Shown: positions 53,387 through 64,000 of the stretch, piece after piece
Layout of the letters: every line of letters starts with the position of its first letter
Position numbering within the stretch: position 1 is the stretch's first letter
Assembly (NCBI GenBank): GCA_918797485.1
Contig: CAKKNE010000006.1
Span: forward strand, 3,100,001 to 3,164,000
DNA from: Pelagomonas calceolata
Taxonomy: Eukaryota; Sar; Pelagophyceae; Pelagomonadales; Pelagomonadaceae
Length of the DNA stretch: 64,000 bases
Direction of reading: 5' to 3'
Notes under the pieces: model-generated
The model's database searches: none
Told to the model about the DNA's origin: nothing
Seen by the model: the letters and a program-made list of their open reading frames with translations, nothing else
Position numbers and translations under genes: made by a program

Positions 53387-55012
53387 ATGCGCAGCACCAT
53401 GGTCATGATGCTCTCGGCGCGCGCGGCCGCGCTCACGGGCCGTGCCTTACGACCCGCGCCGCGGACGCTAGTAAGAGCCGCACCCGTCTCGTCGTCGACG
53501 CCGTCGCAGAACCTCCTCCAGCGCCTGCAGGGCGTCGCCGAGGACGCGCTCAAGGTCGCGCAGGAGACGGGTCCCCGCGCCGCGCTGGCGCGCACGGTCC
53601 AGGGCCAGCGCGCCGTCCTCGAGACGCTCCTCGAGTTAAGGACTGAATTACCAGCCCCGCCGCCGCCCGCGACGATCCTCAAGGCGACGCAGGACGCGCA
53701 ACGAGCCGCCGCGAGTGGTGGCGACGCCGCCACGGCCTTCGCCACACCTTTGTTGGAGTGGGGCCGCGAGAACGTGCCTCCGGAGCTCGCCCCTCGCATT
53801 GCGAGGAAGCTCGCCGAAAGACTAGGAGCAACTTATGTGAAACTCGGCCAATTCGTGGCGTCGTCGCCGACCTTGTTTCCGGCGGAATTCGTGCGCGAAT
53901 TCGAGAACACGTTGGACGCCGTGCCGGCGATTTCGTATGAAGAAGTTAAAAAAGTTGTGGAGAGCGAACTCGGACCTCTTTCAGACATGTATGCGACGTT
54001 CGATCGGGAACCGGTGGCGGCCGCAAGTGTCGCGCAAGTCCATAGAGCGACCCTCAAAGATGGTAGAACTGTAGCAGTCAAGGTGTTGCGACCGGGCGTC
54101 GACAACCTCCTGAAAGCTGATTTAGGATTCTTAGAGGTCGCGGGCAAGGTCACGGAGGCCATCGCCCCGACGTTCGCCCGCGTGTCGCTGGCGAACGTCC
54201 TCGCGGACTTGCGGTCTACCATGCTTGATGAGTTAGATTTACGCAAGGAAGCCGACAATCTGGAAGTGTTTGACAAGTGGTTAGTTGAATCACAATTGGA
54301 CGGCGTCGCGACGTGCCCGCTACCGGTGAGAGAAGCTTGTTCGGAACGAGTGCTGACCATGGACTTTCTCGATGGCGTTGCTTTAACCGATTTGGATGCG
54401 TTACGTAAGATGTACGGTCAAGATTTCGATGCGGAACGAACACTATTAAATGCGCTGAATACGTGGTCGCTGGGAGTACTCAGTTGTGATTTCTTTCACG
54501 CGGACGTGCATGCTGGTAATCTCCTGGCCATGGAGGACGGGCGCGTGGCCTTTCTGGACTTTGGGATTGTGGGTCGAGTGCCTCCCAGAATCTGGACAGC
54601 ATTAAGGGATGCTGGTGCTTCTGTCGCGGCGGAAGATTATAAAGGCTTGGCCCAGGCGCTTTGTGACATGGGCGCCGCCGATTCGGTAGATATCGACCAG
54701 TTCGCGACGGATCTGGAAGCCTTGATCAAGTCGCTGGACGACGTGAACCCGCAGATCGCTCTCCAGGAGGCGGAGGGCGGCGTGGCTGCACAAATCGCGG
54801 TGGACGATTCGGAAATAACCGAGGTGCTGTTGAAGCTCGTGCAGCTCACGGAGCGCAACGGCATCAAGCTGCCGCGGGAGTTCGGGTTGCTCGTGAAGCA
54901 GGCTTTGTATTTTGATCGTTATACCAAGTTATTGGCGCCGGACCTGGACCTCGTGCGGGACGACCGCGTCGTGGGGTTTGACGATCAAAGGGCGGGGGCG
55001 ATCGACGTTTGA
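53387..55012 (+). CDS. ABC1/UbiB (ADCK) family atypical kinase
   Basis: 541 residues from the ATG at 53387; the N-terminal ~35 residues are Arg/Ala-rich organelle targeting. The KxGQ motif 'YVKLGQFVASSPTLFP' is complete. The Ala-rich nucleotide loop 'AAASVAQVHRA', the Lys of 'VAVKVLRP', the Glu-containing 'LDLRKEADNL', catalytic 'FFHADVHAGN' and metal-binding 'LDFGIVG' all follow in order. UbiB-family kinases support ubiquinone or plastoquinone/tocopherol metabolism in mitochondria and plastids. All residues needed for ATP binding are present. Which organelle is served is undecided. Confidence 0.92.
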   Translation: MRSTMVMMLSARAAALTGRALRPAPRTLVRAAPVSSSTPSQNLLQRLQGVAEDALKVAQETGPRAALARTVQGQRAVLETLLELRTELPAPPPPATILKATQDAQRAAASGGDAATAFATPLLEWGRENVPPELAPRIARKLAERLGATYVKLGQFVASSPTLFPAEFVREFENTLDAVPAISYEEVKKVVESELGPLSDMYATFDREPVAAASVAQVHRATLKDGRTVAVKVLRPGVDNLLKADLGFLEVAGKVTEAIAPTFARVSLANVLADLRSTMLDELDLRKEADNLEVFDKWLVESQLDGVATCPLPVREACSERVLTMDFLDGVALTDLDALRKMYGQDFDAERTLLNALNTWSLGVLSCDFFHADVHAGNLLAMEDGRVAFLDFGIVGRVPPRIWTALRDAGASVAAEDYKGLAQALCDMGAADSVDIDQFATDLEALIKSLDDVNPQIALQEAEGGVAAQIAVDDSEITEVLLKLVQLTERNGIKLPREFGLLVKQALYFDRYTKLLAPDLDLVRDDRVVGFDDQRAGAIDV

Positions 55013-55085
55013 TGATCGCGGTGACGGCGTCGATAGTGGATATATCTTGTTTTGTGTGCAATCCATTTTCTTGGCAGCCATCCGA

Positions 55086-55110
55086 GCTAGCGCCTGTAAG
55101 ACACTAGCCA
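55086..55110 (+). promoter_or_regulatory. CTAG promoter motif, copy C
   Basis: GCTAGCG-C-CTGTAAGACACTAG lies ~115 bp upstream of the lumen-type protein start at 55224, matching copy A except for one spacer base. Confidence 0.72.
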
Positions 55111-55223
55111 CCTGCTGTGAGAGCCAAGCGGCGTGTGACACCGCCAGGAGCGCGTTACGTGCAGCTCGTCTGTTCGTTGCTCCACAGCAGCCGTGAGGCG
55201 TAAGCGCACAACTTGAGCAACGT

Positions 55224-56725
<1,502 letters not shown>

Positions 56726-59218
56726 ATGCCCACCTCCCTGCCCCGCCTCACGCCGGCGCGCCAGAGCACGGTCAGCACGCTCGGATCGTTAGTAAGCCGC
56801 GCGAGGCAAGCCATCCAGCCCCCGAAGGCGAAAACCAAACGAGAACAGCAGAAGGAGGAGCTCTTTTCGCACTACGTCCTCAACAAGGACCCGGAAGCGT
56901 CCAAGTACATGCCCTACGACGAAGTAGCGTATCCCTCGTTAGTAAGGAAAGCTAGAGATGTGGGGGAACTCCAGGAAAGCGCGCCCCAGGAGCTGGAGCA
57001 TTTATATTTTGCCGGCCACTTGGACTACCTGCGGAGGACGGAGCAGAAGCGCGTCCAGGCCTCGTTCAAGCCGTTTTTAGCTCCACCTGGTGGCAGGATG
57101 CTGCCCGGCGCGGCCCTCGAGATGCGCAAGCATAGTGAGAGGCAACGGAGCGTCGCCAGACGAGAAGCCGCGCAGCAGAAGCGGGATAACGAGCGGGACT
57201 TTCTTGGTTTTCGTAAGAAGCCGCATTTGTTACGACAGAGTAAACCGGAGACTACAGAGTTATCAGATCTGGGCAAGTCGCTCTCGGAGCACGAGGAACT
57301 AAGGCTGAGGCACCTGGCCTCTTCCCTACTATTTGACGATAAGAAGCAGAACCCTTATGAGCGAGCGAATCGGTCGTTGAGGAGGGCCATCCGCAAGCGG
57401 AAACCAAGGCGAGTGGTCGCGTCGTTGTCGGTGGCACACGTCGGCGACGCCGTCGATCGGTATCGCGAGGAGGCTCGCGCTCAGCGAGTTATAGGAAGAG
57501 CCTTCCGCATCTTCGTGAAGCGGAGGAGGTTAGAAAGACGATTAGAACAAAACAGAGTTGTGGTGTCCTTACAAGCTGCGATGCGCGGGGTCATTGCTCG
57601 GAAACTCGTGGCCGTGTGGTACCGCAAGTTGGTGATCGTAACCATAAAATGGCAGGCGCGCATTCGACGCGCGTTATGTCAATTGCATCTTAAGAGGAGG
57701 TGGATTCACGAGCGGCGTTTATATGTTGTGATCCACAGCGCCGTGCGCATGTTTCTGGGGAAGTGTAGGGTGCGACGACGACGCTTCGACACGTGCGCCC
57801 GGCACATCCAATCTTTATGGAGAGGTTCTCGCGCGAGGTGCGTCGCCGACCGGACGTGGCTGGAATCAGTCGTCATACCCATCCAGAAGCAGGCTAGAGG
57901 CATGCGAAGTCGTAGTCGGTACGCGAAGATCCGGGAGGAGGTCTACGCGGCGACGTTGAGGATTTCGAGGTGTTACCGCGGCTACTCCGGGCGGCGAGAC
58001 CGGAACAAGGCCTTGTATGAGCGGGAGTCGGGCGACCTGCGGGACTTACTCGCTCTATTGGGTAGTGAAGCCCAGGCCATGCAAGATAGGGCAAAAAGAA
58101 CGGAAAAGCGGATCACGAAAAAGAACTTGCGGGCGAAGCGCGACGCCGCGAAGGATCGGGTCGATTCGCTGGCCGACGAGGTCATCACGATGGAGGCGCG
58201 CTACCTCCTCCTCATCCAGGAGAAGGAACGATTAACACCGAGAGCCATTAGTGGAGGCTACCGCGACGAGATGGACGCGAACATTAGTGAATACCGGCAG
58301 ATCGTCACGAAGCTGAAAACGGAGCTGTTATTTGGGGCGTTGGTCGATCTGCGGGCCTTGGAGGGCGAGATCCGCGAGTCGGAACTAGTCGTGGAGCAGG
58401 CGCAGTTTTTTGCTGAAGAGGCGAACGCGGCGCGCGACGAAGAACTAAGAGCGATCTGGCGGCGGGAGTCGCGCATGAGGCACGACGCCGCGGCCCTCGA
58501 CAAGAGACGGGCCATCGGCGACCAGAAGCGGGCCTGGCGCGTGAAATTCTTCACGGCGAGCGGCAAGCCGAAGAAGCGCGTCCCGAGCAATGATCCGATG
58601 GCCCAGGCGCATACGGGAGTCTACTGCGGGGGCACGGCTAATTTGTTAGCGTTCGAGGACACGGAGAAGCACCGCATCGGCTCCGACGAGGCCCTGGAAG
58701 CCTTAGACGATAAAATTCGGTTGCAGTCGTGGCTCAACCAGGTGGCCCAGGTCGAGCAGCTCTTCGAGCCGCTGGCCGAGCCGCTCCAGCGCATGCATCG
58801 CGCGGCGTCCGATATGAACGATGTGGATGGGCGCGACTTCACGAGGGTGTGCATGGGTGAGGAGGAGGCGCCTCCTCCGGTCGTTGTGGAGGCGCCCGTC
58901 GTGGAGTCGACGGCGCTCGCCGTCGTGCCCGGCTCGCCCGCGGACGAGTCGTACGACTTCTTCGGCGACGCGTCGCGGCCCGAGAGCCCGGCGCGCATCG
59001 CCTGGGAGCCGCCGCCCTCATCAAGGCCGAAGCGCGTCTACATGCCGAAGCGGCGGACGCGGCGGCCGCCCGTGTCGCGCGTGCCCTGGTCATTGCTCGA
59101 CGAGCTCGACGCGGAGAAGGAGAAGTTCGCCATGCAGCAGGTCGGCGACACGTTCAAGGACCGCTTCGAGGCGGCCGACGCGAAGAAGAAGCGCGTCCGC
59201 CAGCGGTTCGTCGAGTAA
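56726..59218 (+). CDS. IQ-motif and coiled-coil protein, probably cytoskeletal
   Basis: 830 residues, one exon. The N-terminal ~230 residues are unassigned. Residues ~245-430 hold at least five IQ-like calmodulin-binding units ('VVVSLQAAMRGVIARKL', 'VTIKWQARIRRALCQLHLKR', 'RHIQSLWRGSRARCV', 'ISRCYRGYSGRRDRNKAL'). A coiled coil at ~430-600 and an acidic, proline-rich region with 'PASRPESPARI'-like motifs follow, then a basic end. The layout recalls ciliary IQ proteins that bind calmodulin along microtubules, but an orthologue cannot be named. Confidence 0.78.
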   Translation: MPTSLPRLTPARQSTVSTLGSLVSRARQAIQPPKAKTKREQQKEELFSHYVLNKDPEASKYMPYDEVAYPSLVRKARDVGELQESAPQELEHLYFAGHLDYLRRTEQKRVQASFKPFLAPPGGRMLPGAALEMRKHSERQRSVARREAAQQKRDNERDFLGFRKKPHLLRQSKPETTELSDLGKSLSEHEELRLRHLASSLLFDDKKQNPYERANRSLRRAIRKRKPRRVVASLSVAHVGDAVDRYREEARAQRVIGRAFRIFVKRRRLERRLEQNRVVVSLQAAMRGVIARKLVAVWYRKLVIVTIKWQARIRRALCQLHLKRRWIHERRLYVVIHSAVRMFLGKCRVRRRRFDTCARHIQSLWRGSRARCVADRTWLESVVIPIQKQARGMRSRSRYAKIREEVYAATLRISRCYRGYSGRRDRNKALYERESGDLRDLLALLGSEAQAMQDRAKRTEKRITKKNLRAKRDAAKDRVDSLADEVITMEARYLLLIQEKERLTPRAISGGYRDEMDANISEYRQIVTKLKTELLFGALVDLRALEGEIRESELVVEQAQFFAEEANAARDEELRAIWRRESRMRHDAAALDKRRAIGDQKRAWRVKFFTASGKPKKRVPSNDPMAQAHTGVYCGGTANLLAFEDTEKHRIGSDEALEALDDKIRLQSWLNQVAQVEQLFEPLAEPLQRMHRAASDMNDVDGRDFTRVCMGEEEAPPPVVVEAPVVESTALAVVPGSPADESYDFFGDASRPESPARIAWEPPPSSRPKRVYMPKRRTRRPPVSRVPWSLLDELDAEKEKFAMQQVGDTFKDRFEAADAKKKRVRQRFVE

Positions 59219-59606
59219 GTTTACTGGTCTTGTGAATCCGAGTCGCGCGCGCTGCGCCCGGCCTCGCGGAGCCGCGACCTCCACGTATCACCGTGGAGCG
59301 GCTTCCACGTCGTCGCGGCAGGCCTGGGGCCGCGGCGGACCCGGCCGGCGGGACGCGAGCCGACGGTGCCGCAGAAACGGCAGATACAGCAGATTGCAGA
59401 TTGGCCCAGTCTGCCTCAGATTGAGATTGAGAGAGAACGAACGACCGCGGCGCCGGCGCCCGCCGCGAGCGGGCGCGCGCGCGGCAACCTCGCTGCTCCT
59501 CCGAGGTCGCCCGACGCGGCCCGCGGCCGCGAGGTAGCGCTACCTCCTGGTGAGCTAGCGCGAGGTAGCTCACCTCCGAGGAGCGTGTCGCGCCAGGGCT
59601 GCCCCA
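59219..59606. other. Intergenic, with a short hairpin
   Basis: About 390 bp. CTCCACGTATCACCGTGGAG at ~59278-59297 forms a short stem ~60 bp after the stop and could fold in the 3' UTR. AGCGC/GAGGTAGC repeats at ~59530-59575 are minor. Confidence 0.45.
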
Positions 59607-60420
59607 TGAGGCCCCTCCTGCTCTACATCGCAGTGTTGGGCTGCCCCCGGCGGCGGCCGACACCTGCAACAAAAACAAACACTGTGAAGATGACGAGTTC
59701 TGTAACTGCGACACGAACGGGGGCAGCTGTAAGAACCGCCTGTCGCAGTGCCAGACTGCGCGAGCGTCGGGCAGCCGAGCTTCGCCACGGGCACGGACAC
59801 CTGCGAACGCTACGAGTCCGCCTGCGGCTACAACTGCGACGGTTCGGACTACCCGGCGACGGCGCCGGCGCCGACGCCGCAGCCGCACCGTGGCGATCGA
59901 AGGGGACACCATCGTGGTCGGGGCCCACTACGACGACGACGGCGGCTCCAACTCGGGCTCTGCCTACGTCTTCCGCACGAGCGACGATGGCGCCACGTAC
60001 GTTGAGGTGGCCAAGCTGACGGCCGCCGATGCCGCGTCGTCCGACTACTTCGGCGCCTCTGTGGCGATCGCCGGCGATACGATCGTGGTCGGGGCTATAG
60101 GCGACGACGACGACGCCTGTCCCGACAATATGAACTGCGACTCGGGCTCGGTCTACGTCTTCCGCGAGGAGGGCTCGGGAGGCGCGGCCGGCGCGGCCAC
60201 GGCGAGCGTCGGCCTCATCGTCGGCCTCGTCGTCGTCGCCGCCGTCCTCGTGGTCGCGGGACGCCTCGCGCTGAACCGCTTCCGGTCCCAGAGCCGCGCG
60301 AGCGAGCAGGCCGCGGCCGCCGACGCCGAGGACATCAAGCTGGAAGCGGCGTTCTCGGACGCCGCGGACGAGATGGCGGCCGCCGAACCGTCGACCGGCC
60401 AGAAGCAGGCCGCGCCCTGA
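59607..60420 (+). pseudogene. FG-GAP/EGF-like membrane protein gene with frame breaks
   Basis: The 3' part (59890-60420) is a clean frame: two FG-GAP beta-propeller units ('VAIEGDTIVVGAHYDDDGG', 'VAIAGDTIVVGAIGDDDD'), one membrane helix ('ASVGLIVGLVVVAAVLVVAG') and an acidic cytosolic tail. Upstream pieces clearly belong to it: a signal peptide (MRPLLLYIAVLG), a Cys-rich segment ('TCNKNKHCEDDEFCNCDTNG') and another ('TDTCERYESACGYNCDG'). They sit in alternating frames, requiring about three one-base shifts near 59645, 59750 and 59885, with no intron-like sequence between them. Either the gene is decayed or the homopolymer-rich sequence has errors. FG-GAP proteins are integrin-like surface proteins. 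Confidence 0.6.
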
Positions 60421-60565
60421 AAAAATCATCCCCTCCCCTCCCCTCCCCATACTTGGAACCGACGAACCCCTCTGCGCTCCAAGAGTGCAAGGCCCTTCGC
60501 GCCCGCGCCGGCGACACGTCGGCGCGCGGAATACTAACCATCGATAAATCGCACAAACACAACAT

Positions 60566-62144
60566 TTACCCGAGCGCCCGGAGCGCCCGCGCAACTCGCA
60601 CGTCGCCCGGCGCGAGGGCGTCGGCCGCGAGGAGGTCGGCGCGCGCGCCCGGCGCGTCGCCCAGGCGCTGCAAGGCGTAGGCCCGCTCTAGAAGGGCCTC
60701 CGCGTACGCCGGCCGGAGCTGTAGCGCGTCGCCGAGCGGGCCCAGCGCGGCGTCGAACGCGTCCGCGCCGAGGTAGAACCGCGCGAACTTGAGGTGCGCC
60801 GCCGCGAGCGCCTCGGAAGAAGGCGGGTGGGCCCGCGTCGGCGCCGCGCGCTCGGCCGCGTGGGCGCCGCGGCACCGCTCGATCGTTTCGGAGGCTTCCT
60901 CGGGCCGGCCCGCGGCGTGCAGGGCCTCGGCCAGCAGCACGGCGACCTCGGGCTGGAGGCACCGCGTCAGAGCCACGGCCCGCCCGAGGGCCGCGACGGA
61001 CTCGTCAAAGCGCCCCAGGTGCGCCGCGGCGACGCCCGCGGAGTGCAGCGCGCGGACGTCGTCGGGCGCGCGCGCCAGGACGGCGCGCGCGCGCCGCAGG
61101 CGGTCCGTCGCCGGCCACTGCGCCTGCTCGCCGACGGCGAGGGCCTCGCCGACGTTGAGCGTCGCGTGCGTCCAGCCGCGCGGCACGTACAGGACGTCGC
61201 CCGGCGCCTGGAGGCAGCCCCCCCGGAGGATCGCCGCCCAGTCCCGGATCGACGCGAGGGGGTGGACCTGTGTGGAAATCAACCAGTGCGTCGGGTGCAT
61301 CCGACAATTCTTCACTAAGTCATTTCTCGGCGATGGCGCGGCCGTTCTGGCCCCGTCGAGGAAAGAGGAACCGGCGTCGCCACGCCATCGAGCAGGCGTC
61401 GCGTCGATGGCGTGGAGGTCGACGCGACGATTCAGCACGAACGCGCCGTAACATTTTGATTTCCACACAGCGGTGGACGGCCCCCTCTTCATCGATCGCG
61501 GTGCCCGGCGCGCGCAGGAACCAGCGCTTGCGGCCGGCGACGAGGCCGAGCCACGCCTCGCCGTGCGCATGCGGCGGCAGGCCCGACCGCGAGGGCCCGA
61601 GGCTGAGGAGGCCGTAGGACGCCGCCGCCGGGAAGGCCCGCGCCAGGACCGGCGGCGCCGCGAAGTCCCTCGCGAGCTCCGGCAGCGTGCCGAGGAGCCG
61701 CGCGTCGAAGGCGACGGCGTCGGACCCGTTCCGCATCTGGCGGAGGAGATCTCTAAGAGTGGCGTGGTTCGCGGCGCCGCCGCCCGCGTATATAATGTCC
61801 GAGCCCGTGCCGACGTTCGCCGCTCGATCGCCGAAGTGCTCGAGCAGGTACGCACGCGTCCACTTTTCGAGCGCGGGCCAGTGCGCCGCGGCCCCGCGCA
61901 GCAGCAGGGGCTTCTTGCCGCGGTACTCCGCCTCGAAGTCTCGTAACGAGATCGCGGCCGCGGCGTCGACGTCGCAGCCGTTTGGTGGGAGGCCGCGGAG
62001 CAGGTCCGCCGCCCCGGCGTCGCCGCGCCAGCCATTCCTCGGCGCTACTTTCTGCCGCGCCGCGAGGCGTCCGACGACTGCTACGGCTGCCGCGGCGGCC
62101 CACCACCACTTGTTGTGGCTCTGTCGTGCGCGCTTCCGCGGCAT
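60566..62144 (-). CDS. JmjC-domain oxygenase with C-terminal TPRs
   Basis: Two exons (61479-62144, 60566-61267) give 455 residues. One N-terminal hydrophobic anchor (~residues 13-30) is followed by a JmjC/cupin fold: 'DFEAEYRGKKPLLLRGAAAH', metal-site 'SGLPPHAHGEAW', 'GRKRWFLRAPG' and, in exon 2, 'APGDVLYVPRGWTHATLNVG' with the distal His. C-terminal TPR-like helices (~residues 280-450) include 'RARAVLARAPDDVRALHSAG'. Fe(II)/2-oxoglutarate JmjC proteins hydroxylate or demethylate proteins. The anchor and TPRs suggest an organelle- or ER-bound protein hydroxylase. The intron restores 'DEEGA' + 'VHPLASI'. Confidence 0.85.
61268..61478 (-). mobile_element. Introner element in the JmjC gene (211 nt)
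   Basis: The duplication gtccaccg / gtccaccc matches at 7/8. Terminal repeats CTGTGTGGAAATCAACC and ACATTTTGATTTCCACACAG are intact, and the element is reversed relative to its gene compared with 18357. It is the longest full copy in the window. The core is CGCCATCGAGCAGGCG / GCGTCGATGGCGTGG. Confidence 0.95.
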
Positions 62145-62480
62145 CTGGCGCTAGGGAACCATTGCTGCACTCTTGGGGCAGCGCGATTAGGCTGCCTTGC
62201 AAAGCCCACTCTGGGATGCTTGCTGTGAGATGCTAGTGCCTTACATGCCGCTAGCTACGCGGGGCCCCGGGGGGTGCCTGGCATCGTAAGGCATCATTGG
62301 AGATCATCATTGGTGCGTTCATACACACCAAACGATATATTTCCTGCCGCGACAGCGTCGCAAAGCTCAACCGCTTCGACGCGCGCTCAAGCGACACCCC
62401 AGGAACGAGGCTCACGCTAATTACGTCGCGGGGGTCCCCCTAGCCCTCCCGCTCCCCCACGGGCAGCAGCGACCTCAAAT
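62145..62480. other. Intergenic, divergent promoter region with CTAG motif
   Basis: About 340 bp. It contains promoter motif copy E at 62232-62255. Two nearby ATCATTGG repeats (~62294 and ~62305) are noted. Confidence 0.6.
62232..62255 (-). promoter_or_regulatory. CTAG promoter motif, copy E
   Basis: On the minus strand: GCTAGCG-GCA-TGTAAGGCACTAGC, ~90 bp upstream of the JmjC start at 62144 and in its sense orientation. Confidence 0.68.
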
Positions 62481-63251
62481 ATGCCGGCTCCAACAAAAGC
62501 CTGCATCATATGTGGTGAAAAAGCGTCGCTCCGATGCAGCCGCTGTCGCCGAGGGCCGTTCTGCTCGGCGCCGTGCCAGCGAAGGGACTGGCCCGCGCAC
62601 CGGAAGTTGTGCGTCCAAGAGTCCCGCAAACCCGAGGTCGAGGCCAGGGCCGCGCGCAAGCCCAGCCCGATGGCGGACGTCGCGGCGGCGCTGGGGCCCG
62701 TGGAGGCCTGCATTAAGAGGAAGGGCGCGGCCGCACCGGAGGATATACAAAGGAGCGACCGGTGCGTGCTGACGCTCACGCCGATGCTCTTCGGGCGCTG
62801 TGGGGAGAGGGAGTGTGGCGGGGAGGGGGACGACTACGACCGGCTCCTGGCGTCGCCGCGGTCGCTGCGGAGCGAAGCCGACGCCTTCGCGAAGGCCTGT
62901 GGACGGTTCGCGCTGCTGGAGCTGCTGCGGGACCCCGCGGCGGCCTTTTCGACGCTCGCCGGGCGCGACGGCGAGTGCTGCGTCGTGGAAGATTGCCGGG
63001 ACCTGGGCGACGACGTGTTCTTCACGCTGGCGCCCGCGAACGCGCCGCTGGACCGCACGCGGCGCGCCGAAGTCAATAGGGCGGTGCAGCGCGGCGCGGG
63101 CCGGTTGGACGACGTCACGGCGGCGACGGCTCAAAGATGCGGCAAGGGAGACGAGTGGGACCGGGCGTTCCGGGCCTGCGGCTGCGACCCGTCCAAGGTC
63201 GTCATAAGGGTCGACTGCGCGGACCCGGCCGCGACGTTCGAGCCCGAGTAG
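62481..63251 (+). CDS. MYND zinc-finger protein
   Basis: 256 residues, one exon. Residues 8-44 form a MYND finger with all Cys/His ligands: 'CIICGEKASLRCSRC' and 'FCSAPCQRRDWPAHRKLC'. MYND fingers bind proline-rich peptides. The remaining ~200 residues are an unassigned helical domain with several cysteines ('CGERECGGEGDDYD', 'ECCVVEDCRDLGDDVFF') and no SET motifs, so this is not a SMYD methyltransferase. Probably an adaptor. It converges on the ABC gene, with 13 bp between the stops. Confidence 0.87.
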   Translation: MPAPTKACIICGEKASLRCSRCRRGPFCSAPCQRRDWPAHRKLCVQESRKPEVEARAARKPSPMADVAAALGPVEACIKRKGAAAPEDIQRSDRCVLTLTPMLFGRCGERECGGEGDDYDRLLASPRSLRSEADAFAKACGRFALLELLRDPAAAFSTLAGRDGECCVVEDCRDLGDDVFFTLAPANAPLDRTRRAEVNRAVQRGAGRLDDVTAATAQRCGKGDEWDRAFRACGCDPSKVVIRVDCADPAATFEPE

Positions 63252-63264
63252 GAACACACTTATG

Positions 63265-64000
63265 TTAGATTAGAGGATCCCACGCCGCGCGCGCGCCGCA
63301 GTAGACCGGCGCGTCGTTCTGGACGAGGTGCAGGACGTGCGTCAGACATCGGAGGTGCTCCGACGTGTGGTGCGTCACGAAGACGAGCGTGCCGCGGGCC
63401 GCGTAGGCCTCGGCCAGCGCCAGGACGCGGCCCCGCTGGAAGGCGTCGAGGCCCTGCGTGACCTCGTCCAGGATGAGGAGCCGCGGCCGCGCGGCGACGG
63501 CCGCGGCCACGAGCAGCAACTTCTGCTCGCCCTGCGACAGCGCGCGAAAGGGCCGCTCGAGGTCGCGCAGGCCGAGGCCCGCCGCGAAGGGCGCCGCGTC
63601 CTCGGCGCCGAAGAGCGCCAGCATGGCCCGGGCGCTTTGCGCGGACGCGGCGGCCCGCAGGTGCAGTTCCGTCGAGACCCAGGCGACGCTGCGGGTCGTC
63701 CGGACCTCGCCTTCGATGGATCGCGTCGCCGCCGGGCCCCACCGTACGCCGTCGTCGCCCGCGGGCCGCGTCAACAGCGCCGCGAGCGTCGACTTGCCGG
63801 CGCCGTTGCCGCCCGCGACGAGCCAGTGCTCGCCCGGCGCGACGGTCCAGTCGACGCCCCGCAGGATCGTCGTGTCACCGGTCGTGACGCCGAGGCCGCG
63901 CGCCTCGACTAACAAATCGTCTCCATCTAAAGGCGGGCCGAGGTCCCGTATCAGATCGGCGACGGGCGCGACGTCCGCGCGGGCCGTCGCCGCGAGCAGG
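63265..64000 (-). CDS. ABC ATPase domain protein (ModF/PhrA-like), 5' partial
   Basis: The frame is open to the right edge, so only the C-terminal ~244 residues are visible. One complete ATP-binding cassette is present: Walker A 'GGNGAGKST', Q-loop region near 'VAWVSTELHLR', signature 'ALSQGEQ', Walker B 'LLILDEVTQG' and H-loop 'VTHH'. There is no membrane segment. A stretch before the cassette ('VADLIRDLG') resembles the linker that precedes the second ABC unit of soluble two-cassette proteins such as bacterial ModF (PhrA). Substrate or role is unknown; an organelle or cytosolic ATPase is possible. Confidence 0.82.
   Translation of the reverse strand, partial: LLAATARADVAPVADLIRDLGPPLDGDDLLVEARGLGVTTGDTTILRGVDWTVAPGEHWLVAGGNGAGKSTLAALLTRPAGDDGVRWGPAATRSIEGEVRTTRSVAWVSTELHLRAAASAQSARAMLALFGAEDAAPFAAGLGLRDLERPFRALSQGEQKLLLVAAAVAARPRLLILDEVTQGLDAFQRGRVLALAEAYAARGTLVFVTHHTSEHLRCLTHVLHLVQNDAPVYCGARAAWDPLI

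Noticed and set aside
59154-59912. Minus-strand 252-residue frame
   Set aside because: Ser/Arg-rich shadow lying over the end of the IQ gene and the FG-GAP region; no conserved motif.

Overview
The window is nuclear DNA of a microbial eukaryote, most likely a pelagophyte-type stramenopile alga related to Aureococcus or Pelagomonas. Four things point there. The DNA is GC-rich and densely packed, with about 38 genes in 64 kb, most of them intronless. One protein carries a heterokont plastid-import presequence (ASAF|VAP motif, start at 32930). Long arrays of a near-identical 42-residue TPR unit are present. The short introns are introner elements: non-autonomous, DNA-transposon-like insertions with terminal inverted repeats and 8-bp target-site duplications, of the kind known from Aureococcus. 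The species cannot be fixed from the sequence alone.

Layout. 1-8 kb: 5'-partial glycosyltransferase-like gene, acidic hypothetical protein, RelA/SpoT-like+TPR+ankyrin protein, COP9 signalosome subunit 7, short hypothetical, ankyrin protein. 8.5-19.3 kb: a four-exon chromatin protein (GNAT acetyltransferase, bromodomain, AP2-like, zinc finger), a PAH-like protein, a secreted CIA30-domain protein and a seven-exon RAD54-type SNF2 ATPase with a lysine-rich tail. 19.3-27 kb: degenerate G-alpha-like protein, TRAPPC5, a coiled-coil protein, two hypotheticals, two-pore potassium channel. 27-36 kb: sulfotransferase split by a TPR array, RG/KG-rich protein, ankyrin protein, small membrane protein, plastid CRAL-TRIO protein, armadillo protein. 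36-45 kb: DRC12-like coiled coil, CCHC zinc-knuckle RNA-binding protein, tail-anchored SEC14-like protein, TPR-gene fragment, ankyrin/RanBP2-zinc-finger protein, multipass membrane protein, mitochondrial inner-membrane protease. 45-64 kb: 1,896-residue membrane receptor (RelA/SpoT-like domain, many membrane segments, LRR, C-type lectin), ankyrin-prolyl hydroxylase, ABC1/UbiB kinase, lumen-type protein, NKAP, IQ protein, broken FG-GAP gene, JmjC-TPR protein, MYND protein and a 3' part of an ABC ATPase.

Nineteen introns were placed by reading-frame continuity. At least eight keep recognisable introner anatomy: the 8-bp duplication supplies the 5' splice site (its first two bases, GT or sometimes GC), and the end of the inverted repeat supplies the CAG acceptor. 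Because both ends read outward as CAG, insertions in either orientation can be spliced. Duplications range from 8/8 identical to nearly erased, which gives a relative age series. A second recurrent signal is a promoter-located motif, GCTAGCG-N2/3-TGTAAGACACTAG, found in at least six intergenic regions.

The genes do not form a pathway. They are housekeeping and signalling genes in mostly divergent or convergent pairs, so several intergenic regions probably act as shared promoters.
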